In this document: positions 17,028 to 25,947 of the stretch, piece after piece
How the letters are laid out: each line of letters starts with the position of its first letter
How positions within the stretch are numbered: position 1 is the stretch's first letter
Assembly: GCF_000716335.1 (NCBI RefSeq)
Contig: NZ_KL591011.1
Span: 84,411-148,410, forward strand
Reading direction: 5' to 3'
Length of the DNA stretch: 64,000 bases
From: Streptomyces sp. NRRL S-118
Lineage (GTDB): Bacteria > Actinomycetota > Actinomycetes > Streptomycetales > Streptomycetaceae
Position numbers and translations under genes: made by a program
Notes under the pieces: generated by a model
Seen by the model: the letters and a program-made list of their open reading frames with translations, nothing else
Database searches by the model: none
What the model was told of the DNA's origin: nothing

Positions 17028-17044
17028 AACTATCACTGCTAGTT
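17028..17044. promoter_or_regulatory. TetR operator AACTA-N7-TAGTT, copy 1
   Basis: A 17-bp palindrome with perfect AACTA/TAGTT arms and 14 of 17 symmetric positions, in the intergenic space between divergent acyl-CoA dehydrogenase and tetR. It is repeated upstream of the aldehyde dehydrogenase at 23835. Confidence 0.7.
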
Positions 17045-17073
17045 TCTTTTCGGCAGGCCCTACTATGTGCCGC

Positions 17074-17760
17074 ATGGCCCGACCGCGCAAGCCCCTCCTC
17101 AGCCGAGACCGCATCGTCACCACGGCGGCGGCGCTCGTGGACGCGGAAGGACTGGAGGCGGTCTCGACGCGCCGTCTCGCCGCCGAGCTGGGCGTCAGCG
17201 GACCCTCCCTCTACAACCACTTCCGCACCAAGGACGAGATCCTGGACGCGGTCGCCGACTCGGTGAGCGCCCAGGTCGACCTGTCGATGTTCGACGAGGG
17301 CGACGGCCGCGACTGGCGTACGGCGCTGCACGACTGGGCCCTCTCGTACCGGGCCGCGCTGACCGAACACCCCAACGTCGTCCCGGTCCTCGCCCGCGGC
17401 CCCGGCCGCCGCCCGGCGGGCCTGCGCGTCGCCGACGCGGTCTTCGGCGCGATGGTCCGCGCCGGCTGGCCCCCGGCCCAGGCCACCCGCATCGGCGCGC
17501 TGATGCGCTACTTCATCACCGGTTCGGCGCTCGGATCGTTCGCGCGCGGCTTCGTCGACGACGAGGCGGCCTACGACCCGGCGGACTACCCCCACCTGGG
17601 CCAGGCCCACCTGCTGGCCGAGCGCCAGGAGGAGGTCGACGAGGGCGCCTTCGAGACGGGACTGCGGGCCCTCCTGGACGGACTGGCGATGCAGTACGAG
17701 ACGGGGGTACGGGGTGCATGGGCGGCGAGGCAGCCCTCGTCGGACGGGTCCTGGCCCTAG
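17074..17760 (+). CDS. TetR family regulator (divergent from acyl-CoA dehydrogenase)
   Basis: 228 residues: helix-turn-helix at about 10-55 (IVTTAAALVDAEGLEAVSTRRL, then LGVSGPSLYNHFRTKDE) and a TetR_C_1-type ligand domain. ATG codons at 17065 and 17074 both precede a plausible N-terminus; MARPRKP at 17074 is the usual beginning. The operator at 17028-17044 lies between this gene and the dehydrogenase. Co-regulation of the aldehyde dehydrogenase at 22392 is inferred from the second operator copy. Confidence 0.88.
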   Translation: MARPRKPLLSRDRIVTTAAALVDAEGLEAVSTRRLAAELGVSGPSLYNHFRTKDEILDAVADSVSAQVDLSMFDEGDGRDWRTALHDWALSYRAALTEHPNVVPVLARGPGRRPAGLRVADAVFGAMVRAGWPPAQATRIGALMRYFITGSALGSFARGFVDDEAAYDPADYPHLGQAHLLAERQEEVDEGAFETGLRALLDGLAMQYETGVRGAWAARQPSSDGSWP

Positions 17761-17906
17761 GAGCCGCCGGCCCGGCGTGATCGGCGAGACCCCCTGACGG
17801 CGCCGGCGGCCGGGGACGCGGAACGCCGTACGGGCTCCGTCCGGGCGCACCCGGCGGCGACCACGGTTCGGCCCGTGCCGAACAGCGGGTGCGCCATCCT
17901 GGGGGC

Positions 17907-18608
17907 ATGGCTCCCCGAGACCTCGCCGCGCTGGCCGCGCTGTTCGCCGACGAAACCCGTGCCGCCTTCTGCCTGGCGCTGCTCGACGGGCGGGCCTGGA
18001 CGGCGGGTGAACTGGCCCGCCACTCGCGCGTGGCGGCGTCCACGGCGAGCGAGCACCTGGGGCGGCTCGTGGCGGGCGGCGTGCTGGCGGAGGAGCGGCA
18101 GGGCCGCCACCGGTACGTCCGGCTGGCCGACGAGCGGGTCGCCCACCTCGTGGAGGACCTGGCCGCCCACGCCGCCCCGGGGCGGGCCGGCGAGCCGCCG
18201 CGGTCGCTGCGAGCGGCGAGCGCGGGCAGCGCCATGGCGCGCGGGCGCACCTGCTACGACCATCTCGCCGGGAGACTCGGGATCCTCATCACGGAGGCGA
18301 TGACCCTCCGCGGACTGCTGCGGCAGGACACCGGGTTCGCGCTCACGGACGACGGCGTGGGCTGGTTCGGCGCGCTGGGCATCGAGCTCGCGCCCCGGTC
18401 GGGGCGGCGGCCGGTGGCCCGCGGCTGCCTGGACTGGACCGAGCGGAAGCCGCACCTCGCCGGGGCCGCGGGGGCCGCCCTGTGCCGGCACGCGCTGGCC
18501 GAGGGCTGGTGCGTACGGATCGGCTCCGAGCGCGCCGTGAAGGTGACGGCGGACGGGGAACGGGAGCTGCACGCGCTGCTCGGCATCGAGCCGGCGACCT
18601 TGCGGTGA
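17907..18608 (+). CDS. ArsR-type winged-helix regulator
   Basis: 233 residues: an N-terminal ArsR winged helix (about 1-75: ADETRAAFCLALLDGRAWTAGELA then ASTASEHLGRLVAGGVL, and the wing RQGRHRYVRLAD) and a C-terminal domain of unknown fold ending in KVTADGERELHALLG. It lacks the CxC metal site of ArsR/SmtB, so metal sensing is unlikely. It is followed after 32 bp by a drug/metabolite transporter gene and probably controls it. The ATG at 17907 (GGGGGC upstream) was chosen over 17889. Confidence 0.85.
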   Translation: MAPRDLAALAALFADETRAAFCLALLDGRAWTAGELARHSRVAASTASEHLGRLVAGGVLAEERQGRHRYVRLADERVAHLVEDLAAHAAPGRAGEPPRSLRAASAGSAMARGRTCYDHLAGRLGILITEAMTLRGLLRQDTGFALTDDGVGWFGALGIELAPRSGRRPVARGCLDWTERKPHLAGAAGAALCRHALAEGWCVRIGSERAVKVTADGERELHALLGIEPATLR

Positions 18609-18640
18609 TCGCCGAACCGTCCCGCCCTTACGGTCGGCAC

Positions 18641-19587
18641 ATGACCTCCTCCCCTCCCCGGTTCCTCCCCCTCGTCGCGGCCGAGTCTCCGTCGTGCTGT
18701 GGGCCTCCGCCTTCGTGGCGATCCGCAGCGCCGGCAGTGCCTACTCCCCCGGCGCGCTCGCCCTGGGCCGGTTGCTGGCCGGCTCCCTCGCCCTGGGCTG
18801 CGTCCTGCTGCTGCGCGGAGAAGGCCTGCCGGCGCGGGCGGCGTGGCCCGGCATCGCGGTGTCCGGTCTGCTCTGGTTCGGCGTCTACATGGTGGTGCTC
18901 AACTGGGGCGAGCAGGAGGTCGACGCGGGTACCGCCGCGATGATCGTGAACGTCGGGCCCGTCCTGGTCGCGCTGCTCGGCGCCCGGGTGCTGGGCGAGG
19001 CGCTGCCGCCGCGCCTGCTGGCGGGGATGGCGGTGTCGTTCGCGGGCGCCGTCGCGGTGGGTGTGTCGATGTCGAGCGCGGGCGGCGAGGGCCGCACGTC
19101 GGTGCTGGGAGTGCTGCTGTGCCTGCTGGCGGCGGCCGGGTACGCCGCGGGTGTCGTGGGCCAGAAGCCCGCGCTCGCGCACGCGAGCGCGCTCCAGGTG
19201 ACGGCGTTCGGGTGCCTGGTCGGCACGGTGCTGTGCCTGCCGTTCGCCGGGCAGCTGGTGCACGAGGCGGGCCGCGCACCGCTGCCGGCGACGCTCACCA
19301 TGGTGTACCTCGGCGTCTTCCCGACGGCGCTGGCGTTCACGACGTGGGCGTACGCCCTGGCCCGTACGACGGCGGGACGGATGGGGGCCACGACGTACGC
19401 GGTGCCCGCGCTGGTGGTGCTGATGTCGTGGTTGTTCCTCGATGAGCTGCCGGGCCTGCTGACACTGGCCGGCGGCGCCCTGTGCCTGGCGGGGGTGGCG
19501 GTGTCGCGCTCCCGGCCGCCGGTGCGGACCGGGGCCGGGAGCGCGGACGCCGTCAGCGGGAGGCCGCCCGTCGAGCAAGGATCCTGA
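18641..19587 (+). pseudogene. EamA (DMT superfamily) transporter with disrupted N-terminal frame
   Basis: The main frame (18694-19587) encodes a ten-helix drug/metabolite exporter with two EamA repeats. The only plausible start codon with a normal N-terminus (ATG at 18641, MTSSPPRFLPLVAA) is in another frame. The two frames meet near 18683, where loss of one base (or gain of two) would join RFLPLVAA to VSVVLWASAFVAIRSAG, a typical first helix. A GTG at 18694 could rescue translation but lacks a ribosome-binding site and truncates helix 1. Sequencing error or a true frameshift are both possible. Its 3' end overlaps the convergent MFS gene by 35 bp. Confidence 0.7.
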
Positions 19588-20872
19588 TGGAGATCAGGGC
19601 GACGACGGCGAGAACGACGATGTAGGCGGAGACGGCCATCGACGTGCCGGTGGCCTCCAGGAGCAGCACCATCACGAAGGGAGCCAGGCCGCCGCCCAGC
19701 ACCGCGGCGATCTGGTAGCCGAGCGAGGCTCCGGTGTAGCGCATCTCCGCCGTGAACAGTTCGGCGAACAGCGCCGCCTGCGGTCCGTACATGATGCTGA
19801 GGAAGCAGCTCGTGACGAAGGTGCCGACGGCGAGCCACAGCAGCGAGGCGGTGTCGATGAGCAGGAACATCGGCACCGCCCACACGAGCAGTCCGACCGC
19901 GCCCAGCGCGTAGATGCGCAGTCGTCCGATGCGGTCGGACAGGGCCGCCGCGGCCGGTATCAGCACGAGCTGGGTGAGGCTCACGCACAGGGACACGGCG
20001 AGGACCGCGCTGCGCTTCATGTCCAGTTCCCGGGTGGCGTAGTCCAGCACGCCGGTGATGATGATGTAGAAGGTCGCGGTGTTGACCGCGAACGAGCCGC
20101 CCGCCAGCAGCACGGTGCCCAGGTGATGGCGCAGGATCGTCCGCAGCGGGGAGCGGGGCTCGCTCTTCTCCTGCTCGGCCAGGGCCCGCTCCGCCTCCTG
20201 GAAGGCGGGGGTCTCCTCCACGCGGGTGTGGATGTACCAGGCGAGGCCGAGTACCAGGAAGCCGACCAGGAAGGGCACCCGCCAGCCCCACGCGGCGAAC
20301 GCGGCGTCGCTGGTGAACGCACCGGCCAGCAGGAAGACGGTGTTGGCGGTGACCACGCCGATCGGTACGCCGAGCTGGACGAGGCTGCCGTACAGGCCGC
20401 GCTTGCCCTCGGGGGCGTACTCCGTGGCCATCAGCATGGCCCCGCCCCACTGGGCTCCGACGGCGATGCCCTGCAGGACGCGCAGGAGGACGAGCAGCAG
20501 CGGGGCGGCGATGCCGATCGTCGCGTACGTGGGGAGCAGGCCGATGCCGAGGGTGGCGATGCCCATGAGGGTGAGGGCCAGGACCAGCATGGGCTTGCGG
20601 CCGCGGCGGTCGCCGAGCTGGCCGGCGATGACGCCGCCCACGGGGCGTGCGAGGAAGCCGACGGCGAAGGTGGCGAAGGCGGCGAGGACCCCGGCCGACG
20701 AGCTGCCGGCCGGGAAGTAGAGATCGCCGAGCACGAGGGCGGCGGCGATGCCGAAGACGAAGTAGTCGTACCACTCGACGGCCGAGGCGAGCGCGGCGGC
20801 GAGCGCCACTTTCCGGCGGCGGCGGTCGGTGGGTGCGGGGGAGGCGGGAGCGGAAGAGGGTGCCGTGTCCAT
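19553..20872 (-). CDS. MFS transporter, metabolite:H+ symporter (MHS) family
   Basis: A 12-helix proton symporter of 439 residues. MHS marks are the first helix WYDYFVFGIAAALVLGDLYFP, the motif GQLGDRRGRKPML between helices 2 and 3, LLRVLQGIAVGAQWGGAML in helix 4, and long helices to the C-terminus. Relatives take up carboxylates such as shikimate, alpha-ketoglutarate or benzoate-like acids. The ATG at 20872 is preferred to an upstream start that would run through the promoter. Operator copy C is 79 bp upstream, which places it in the hydroxyacyl-CoA regulon and suggests it imports that acid. Confidence 0.9.
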   Translation of the reverse strand: MDTAPSSAPASPAPTDRRRRKVALAAALASAVEWYDYFVFGIAAALVLGDLYFPAGSSSAGVLAAFATFAVGFLARPVGGVIAGQLGDRRGRKPMLVLALTLMGIATLGIGLLPTYATIGIAAPLLLVLLRVLQGIAVGAQWGGAMLMATEYAPEGKRGLYGSLVQLGVPIGVVTANTVFLLAGAFTSDAAFAAWGWRVPFLVGFLVLGLAWYIHTRVEETPAFQEAERALAEQEKSEPRSPLRTILRHHLGTVLLAGGSFAVNTATFYIIITGVLDYATRELDMKRSAVLAVSLCVSLTQLVLIPAAAALSDRIGRLRIYALGAVGLLVWAVPMFLLIDTASLLWLAVGTFVTSCFLSIMYGPQAALFAELFTAEMRYTGASLGYQIAAVLGGGLAPFVMVLLLEATGTSMAVSAYIVVLAVVALISIRILARRAASR

Positions 20873-20950
20873 GCGGTGCACGCTCCGAAGGGTGCGAGGA
20901 CGAGCGGGGGGACGGTGAACGGGGGGGCGGCGCCTTGATGGACGGGGACC

Positions 20951-20968
20951 GTACCGACCGGCTGGTAT
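20951..20968. promoter_or_regulatory. TetR-type operator, copy C
   Basis: Reads GTACCGACCGGCTGGTAT, 15 of 18 matches to ATACCGACCGGTCGGTAT, upstream of the MHS transporter. A further GTCGGT half-site begins two bases to the right. Confidence 0.68.
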
Positions 20969-21163
20969 GTCGGTCAACGGGTCGGACGGAAACGTTTCCG
21001 CCTCGGCATGACACCTCGGCGCGGCGCGGCGGCACGGCGTGTCGGCACGGAGCCCACGCGCGTCGGCGCGGGCCAGGCGCCGGACGCGGCCCGGCGTGCG
21101 GGCAGCACGAGCACCCCGGACGCGAACTGCGGCCGGGGTGCGCGGGGTCAGGAGGTCAGAGGG

Positions 21164-22261
21164 TCAGGGGGTGTCTCGCCCCTGGAAGACGACCAGGGCG
21201 CGGCCGCCCTTGCCCGCGATCATGTTTTCGAAGGCGCCGGGGATGCCGTCCAGCGCGATGCGCTCGGTCACCAGGGCTCCGAGGTCCAGTCGGCCGGCCC
21301 TGATGTGCCCGGCGAGGACGGGCAGGTCCTCGGCGGGGTTGGAATTGCCGTAGACGCAGCCGGAGAGGGTGCGGCCCCAGTGGAAGATCTCCAGGGCGTT
21401 GAAGGTGACCTGCTGGTCCTTGCCGCCGATGCCGACGACGGTGGTGCGGCCGCCCCGCCGGGTGGACTCCCAGGCGGTACGGATGGTGGCGGCGCGGCCG
21501 ACGCACTCGACGGCCACGTCGGCGCCGTGCCCCCCGGTGAGCCGGCGGATCTCCTTGGCGGTGGTGTCGGACGCGACGACGTACTCGGTGGCGCCGGCCC
21601 GACGCGCCAGCTCCTCCTTCGCGGGCGACACGTCGACGGCGATCACGGTCCCGGCGCCCGCGATCCGGGCCGCCTGGAGGGTGGCCAGGCCCACCCCGCC
21701 CACGCCGAACACCACGACCGACTCGCCCGCCCGGACGCGGGCGGAGTGGTGCACGGCGCCCCAGCCCGTGAGGACGGCGCAGCCCAGCAGCGCGGCGTCG
21801 GTGAGCGGGACGCCGTCCGGGACGGGCAGCACGCAGTTGGCGGCGACGACGGTCTCCTCGGCGAACGCGGCGACGTTGAGGCCGGGGTGGAGTTCCGTGC
21901 CGTCCTCGGTGACGGCGTGGATGTTGCCCGCGCCGGTGAGGGCGTCGGCGCACAGCCACACCTCGCCGAGCGAGCAGGGGTGGCAGGAGCCGCAGGACGG
22001 CGCCCAGTTGAGGACGACACCGTCGCCGGCGGCGACGTGCGTCACGCCCTCGCCGACGGCGACGACGGTGCCGGCGCCCTCATGGCCGAGGACGGCGGGC
22101 ACGGGCACCCTCATGGTGCCGTTGGACAGGGACAGGTCGGAGTGGCAGACACCGGCGGCGGCGAGACGGACTCTCACCTGGCCGGGGCCGGGCTCGGGCA
22201 GTTCGATGCCGGTGATCTCCAGCGGAGCACCTACGGCGGGCAGGACGGCGGCGCGGACCAC
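21164..22261 (-). CDS. Zinc-dependent alcohol dehydrogenase (MDR superfamily, class III-like)
   Basis: 366 residues. Catalytic zinc ligands are in GVCHSD and GHEGAG; the structural zinc lobe is CGSCHPCSLGEVWLC (four Cys). The Rossmann motif is VVVFGVGGVGLATLQAARIAGA with a following VDVS, typical of NAD use. Similar proteins oxidise long-chain or aromatic alcohols or the nicotinoprotein series. The GTG at 22261 is preceded by AAGGAA; the longer open frame enters the aldehyde dehydrogenase gene. It lies 130 bp downstream of that gene on the same strand, so alcohol-to-acid oxidation by the pair is likely. Confidence 0.92.
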   Translation of the reverse strand: MVRAAVLPAVGAPLEITGIELPEPGPGQVRVRLAAAGVCHSDLSLSNGTMRVPVPAVLGHEGAGTVVAVGEGVTHVAAGDGVVLNWAPSCGSCHPCSLGEVWLCADALTGAGNIHAVTEDGTELHPGLNVAAFAEETVVAANCVLPVPDGVPLTDAALLGCAVLTGWGAVHHSARVRAGESVVVFGVGGVGLATLQAARIAGAGTVIAVDVSPAKEELARRAGATEYVVASDTTAKEIRRLTGGHGADVAVECVGRAATIRTAWESTRRGGRTTVVGIGGKDQQVTFNALEIFHWGRTLSGCVYGNSNPAEDLPVLAGHIRAGRLDLGALVTERIALDGIPGAFENMIAGKGGRALVVFQGRDTP

Positions 22262-22391
22262 GATCGGTTTCCTTCTCGGCTCGGCAGGACGGGCTCGGCA
22301 GGGCGGCCCGGGACGGCGGCTCGGTGGGGCAGGCCCGGCGGGCGGGCCGGGCTCCGCCGGCCCGGGACGGCCGGGCCGGCGGAGAACCGCC

Positions 22392-23789
<1,398 letters not shown>

Positions 23790-23834
23790 CCGCTTCTCTC
23801 CTTCGGGCCTGGCTCCACGGTCGTCCACAGCCCA

Positions 23835-23851
23835 AACTAGCGGCGATAGTT
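23835..23851. promoter_or_regulatory. TetR operator AACTA-N7-TAGTT, copy 2
   Basis: AACTAGCGGCGATAGTT, perfect 5-bp arms in the same 17-bp frame as copy 1 at 17028. It lies 46 bp upstream of the aldehyde dehydrogenase start. Confidence 0.7.
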
Positions 23852-23888
23852 TTTCTCCACCAGAGGCTGTGGGACCGACCGCATCACA

Positions 23889-24416
23889 TCAGAAGTCGGC
23901 CCGGGTCCGCTCGTCCAGCCGTAGTACGGACTCCTGGCCGAAGGCGCGCTCGTAGGCGCTCCTGATCCGCTCGATGTGCGGGTCGCGGGCCTTCGCCTCG
24001 CTGGCGGGGTGGAGCAGGACCAGCTCGTAGGAGCGCTCGCGCCGGATCGTGCCGCTCGCGTCGCGCCACTGTCCGCGCCCGTCCTGGACGGTGAGGCCCT
24101 CGGGGAAGCGCGGTGCGACCTCGCGGTCGACGAAGGCCATGAACCGCTTGTCGGTGACGTCCGGGCCACCGGCGGGGCGTTCGGTACCGAAGAACAGGCG
24201 CGTCTCCGCGTAGGAGCTGCCGCGGTCGGTCCTGCGGCCCAGCGGTACGGCGGCGAACAGCGGCAGCAGCGCGTACACGCCCGCGATGACGCCGATCGCC
24301 CGTTCGTCGGCCCCGAGGGAGAGGGCCCGGTACGAAACGGCGGGCCGCGCCATCGACACCGCCCCCTGCGCGAAGCCGAAGGCGATGACGAGGCGCAGCA
24401 GCCGGCCCCGGCTCAC
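23889..24416 (-). CDS. Chimeric protein: truncated MFS N-terminus fused to DUF3574
   Basis: The 175-residue frame joins two unrelated parts. Residues 1-65 are the start of an MFS transporter: two hydrophobic helices (LLRLVIAFGFAQGAVSMA; AIGVIAGVYALLPLFAAVPL) ending exactly at the helix 2-3 loop motif GRRTDRG. Residues about 68-175 are a complete DUF3574 domain (YAETRLFFGTERPAGGPDVT to LRLDERTRADF), which normally follows a signal peptide. The fusion is in frame. The GTG at 24416 starts one base after the CitMHS stop, so it is co-translated with that transporter. An internal chromosomal deletion is the simplest origin; whether the product is membrane-anchored or functional is unknown. Confidence 0.8.
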   Translation of the reverse strand: MSRGRLLRLVIAFGFAQGAVSMARPAVSYRALSLGADERAIGVIAGVYALLPLFAAVPLGRRTDRGSSYAETRLFFGTERPAGGPDVTDKRFMAFVDREVAPRFPEGLTVQDGRGQWRDASGTIRRERSYELVLLHPASEAKARDPHIERIRSAYERAFGQESVLRLDERTRADF

Positions 24417-24417
24417 C

Positions 24418-25833
24418 TCAGATGATCCCGAGGAGTATCCCGGCGCCGAGCACCACCAGCGAGGTGAGCGCGGCCCACTTCACGGTGAAGCGGGTGTGGT
24501 CGCCGAACTCGACCTTCGCCATGCCGACGAGGACGTACACGGCCGGCACCAGCGGGCTGGACATGTGCAGCGCCTGGCCGACCAGCGAGGCGCGGGCGAT
24601 CTCCAGCGGGGACACCCCGTGCGCGGCCCCGGCCTCGGCGAGGACCGGCAGGACCCCGAAGTAGAAGCCGTCGTTGGACATGAAGTACGTCAGCGGCAGG
24701 CTCAGCAGGCCGGTGACGAGCGCCATGTGCGGGCCCATGGCCTCGGGGACGGCCCCCACGAGCCAGTCGGCCATGTGCTCGACCATGCCCGTGCCGGTCA
24801 GCACTCCGGTGAAGACGGCGGCGGCGAAGACCATGCCGGAGACGTTGAGGACGTTGTCGGCGTGGGCGGCGATACGGGCCTTCTGGTCCGGCATGTGCGG
24901 GAAGTTGACCGTCAGGGCGAGGGCCGCGCCGATCAGGAAGAGCACCGGGATCGGCAGCAGCTCCATGATCATTGCGGCGAGGAGGGCCACCGTGAGGGCC
25001 GCGTTGAACCAGTACAGCCGGGGGCGCAGGGTCGGCCGGTCCGGGTCGAGCCCCTGGAAGCCCTCGTGGCCGTCGTCGGCCTGCGGCCCGCCGGCGGCAC
25101 CGCCGCCCGTGACGGCGTCCGCCCCGGTGTCCGTGCCGGTCCCCGTGCTCGCACCCGCTGCGACCAGCACGGTCTCCGGCTGCGGCTCCATGACCTCGTC
25201 CAGGGTGAGGTGGCCGAGCCGCTTGCGCTCGCGCCGGCCGAGCACGTACGCGAGGGCGAGGACGAAGAGGAGACCGGCACCGAGGGCGGGGATCATCGGG
25301 ACGAAGATGTCTCCGGCGTCCAGCTTCAGCGCGGTGGCGGCGCGGGCGGTGGGGCCGCCCCAGGGGAGGGTGTTCATGACGCCGTTGGCGGTGGCGGCGA
25401 TGCCCGTCATCACCACCAGGCTCATCTTCAGGCGCTTGTAGAGCGGGTACATCGCCGAGACGGTGATCATGAAGGTGGTGGAGCCGTCGCCGTCGAGCGA
25501 CACGATCGCCGCCAGCACGGCCGTACCGACCACGACCCGCATCGGGTCGGCCTTGCAGAAGCGCAGGACGCCCCGGACGATCGGGTCGAACAGCCCGACG
25601 TCGATCATCACGCCGAAGTAGACGATGGCGAACATCAGCATCGCGGCGGTGGGCGCGAGGTTGCCGACGCCTTCGATGACGTAGTCGCCGAGCTGTGCGC
25701 CGTGCCCGACGGCGACGCAGAAGAGGGCGGGGATGAGGACGAGCGCCGCGATCGGCGACATCTTCTTCATCATGATCAGGACCAGGAAGGTCGCGATCAT
25801 GGCGAAGCCGAGGATTGTCAGCATGGAGGACAC
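24418..25833 (-). CDS. CitMHS family citrate-metal:proton symporter
   Basis: A polytopic transporter of 471 residues that takes up citrate complexed to Mg2+ or Ca2+. Family landmarks are the first helix ending MMKKMSPIAALVLIPALF, the LDGDGSTTFMITVSAMYPLYKRL loop (split here), and MNTLPWGGPTARAATAL. A hydrophilic cytoplasmic loop (about residues 215-265) rich in Gly/Thr divides the halves. The start is GTG at 25833 or ATG at 25824. The GTG lies inside one arm of a 10-bp inverted repeat that could hide it in the mRNA. The MFS/DUF3574 chimera follows directly. Confidence 0.9.
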   Translation of the reverse strand: MSSMLTILGFAMIATFLVLIMMKKMSPIAALVLIPALFCVAVGHGAQLGDYVIEGVGNLAPTAAMLMFAIVYFGVMIDVGLFDPIVRGVLRFCKADPMRVVVGTAVLAAIVSLDGDGSTTFMITVSAMYPLYKRLKMSLVVMTGIAATANGVMNTLPWGGPTARAATALKLDAGDIFVPMIPALGAGLLFVLALAYVLGRRERKRLGHLTLDEVMEPQPETVLVAAGASTGTGTDTGADAVTGGGAAGGPQADDGHEGFQGLDPDRPTLRPRLYWFNAALTVALLAAMIMELLPIPVLFLIGAALALTVNFPHMPDQKARIAAHADNVLNVSGMVFAAAVFTGVLTGTGMVEHMADWLVGAVPEAMGPHMALVTGLLSLPLTYFMSNDGFYFGVLPVLAEAGAAHGVSPLEIARASLVGQALHMSSPLVPAVYVLVGMAKVEFGDHTRFTVKWAALTSLVVLGAGILLGII

Positions 25834-25890
25834 CTAACGTTCACCCTTGAACTCCACCGGGGGGAGCGGCGGCCCGGATGACGTTAGGTG
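25831..25890 (-). promoter_or_regulatory. Inverted repeat over the citM leader and start codon
   Basis: CACCTAACGT at 25831-25840 and ACGTTAGGTG at 25881-25890 are perfect 10-bp inverted repeats 40 bp apart. In the mRNA the downstream arm contains the GTG start and would pair with the upstream arm. This could be an RNA switch on translation, or two half-sites for a looping regulator. Confidence 0.55.
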
Positions 25891-25947
25891 CCTCGTTCAG
25901 CCGTCAGCAAGATGTCGACGCGTGAGCAATACGAGCAAAACCCCAGG

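Noticed and set aside
23865..23882. ACCGACCG, possible fifth copy of the 18-bp TetR operator
   Set aside because: Only about 10 of 18 positions match and the second half-site is missing.
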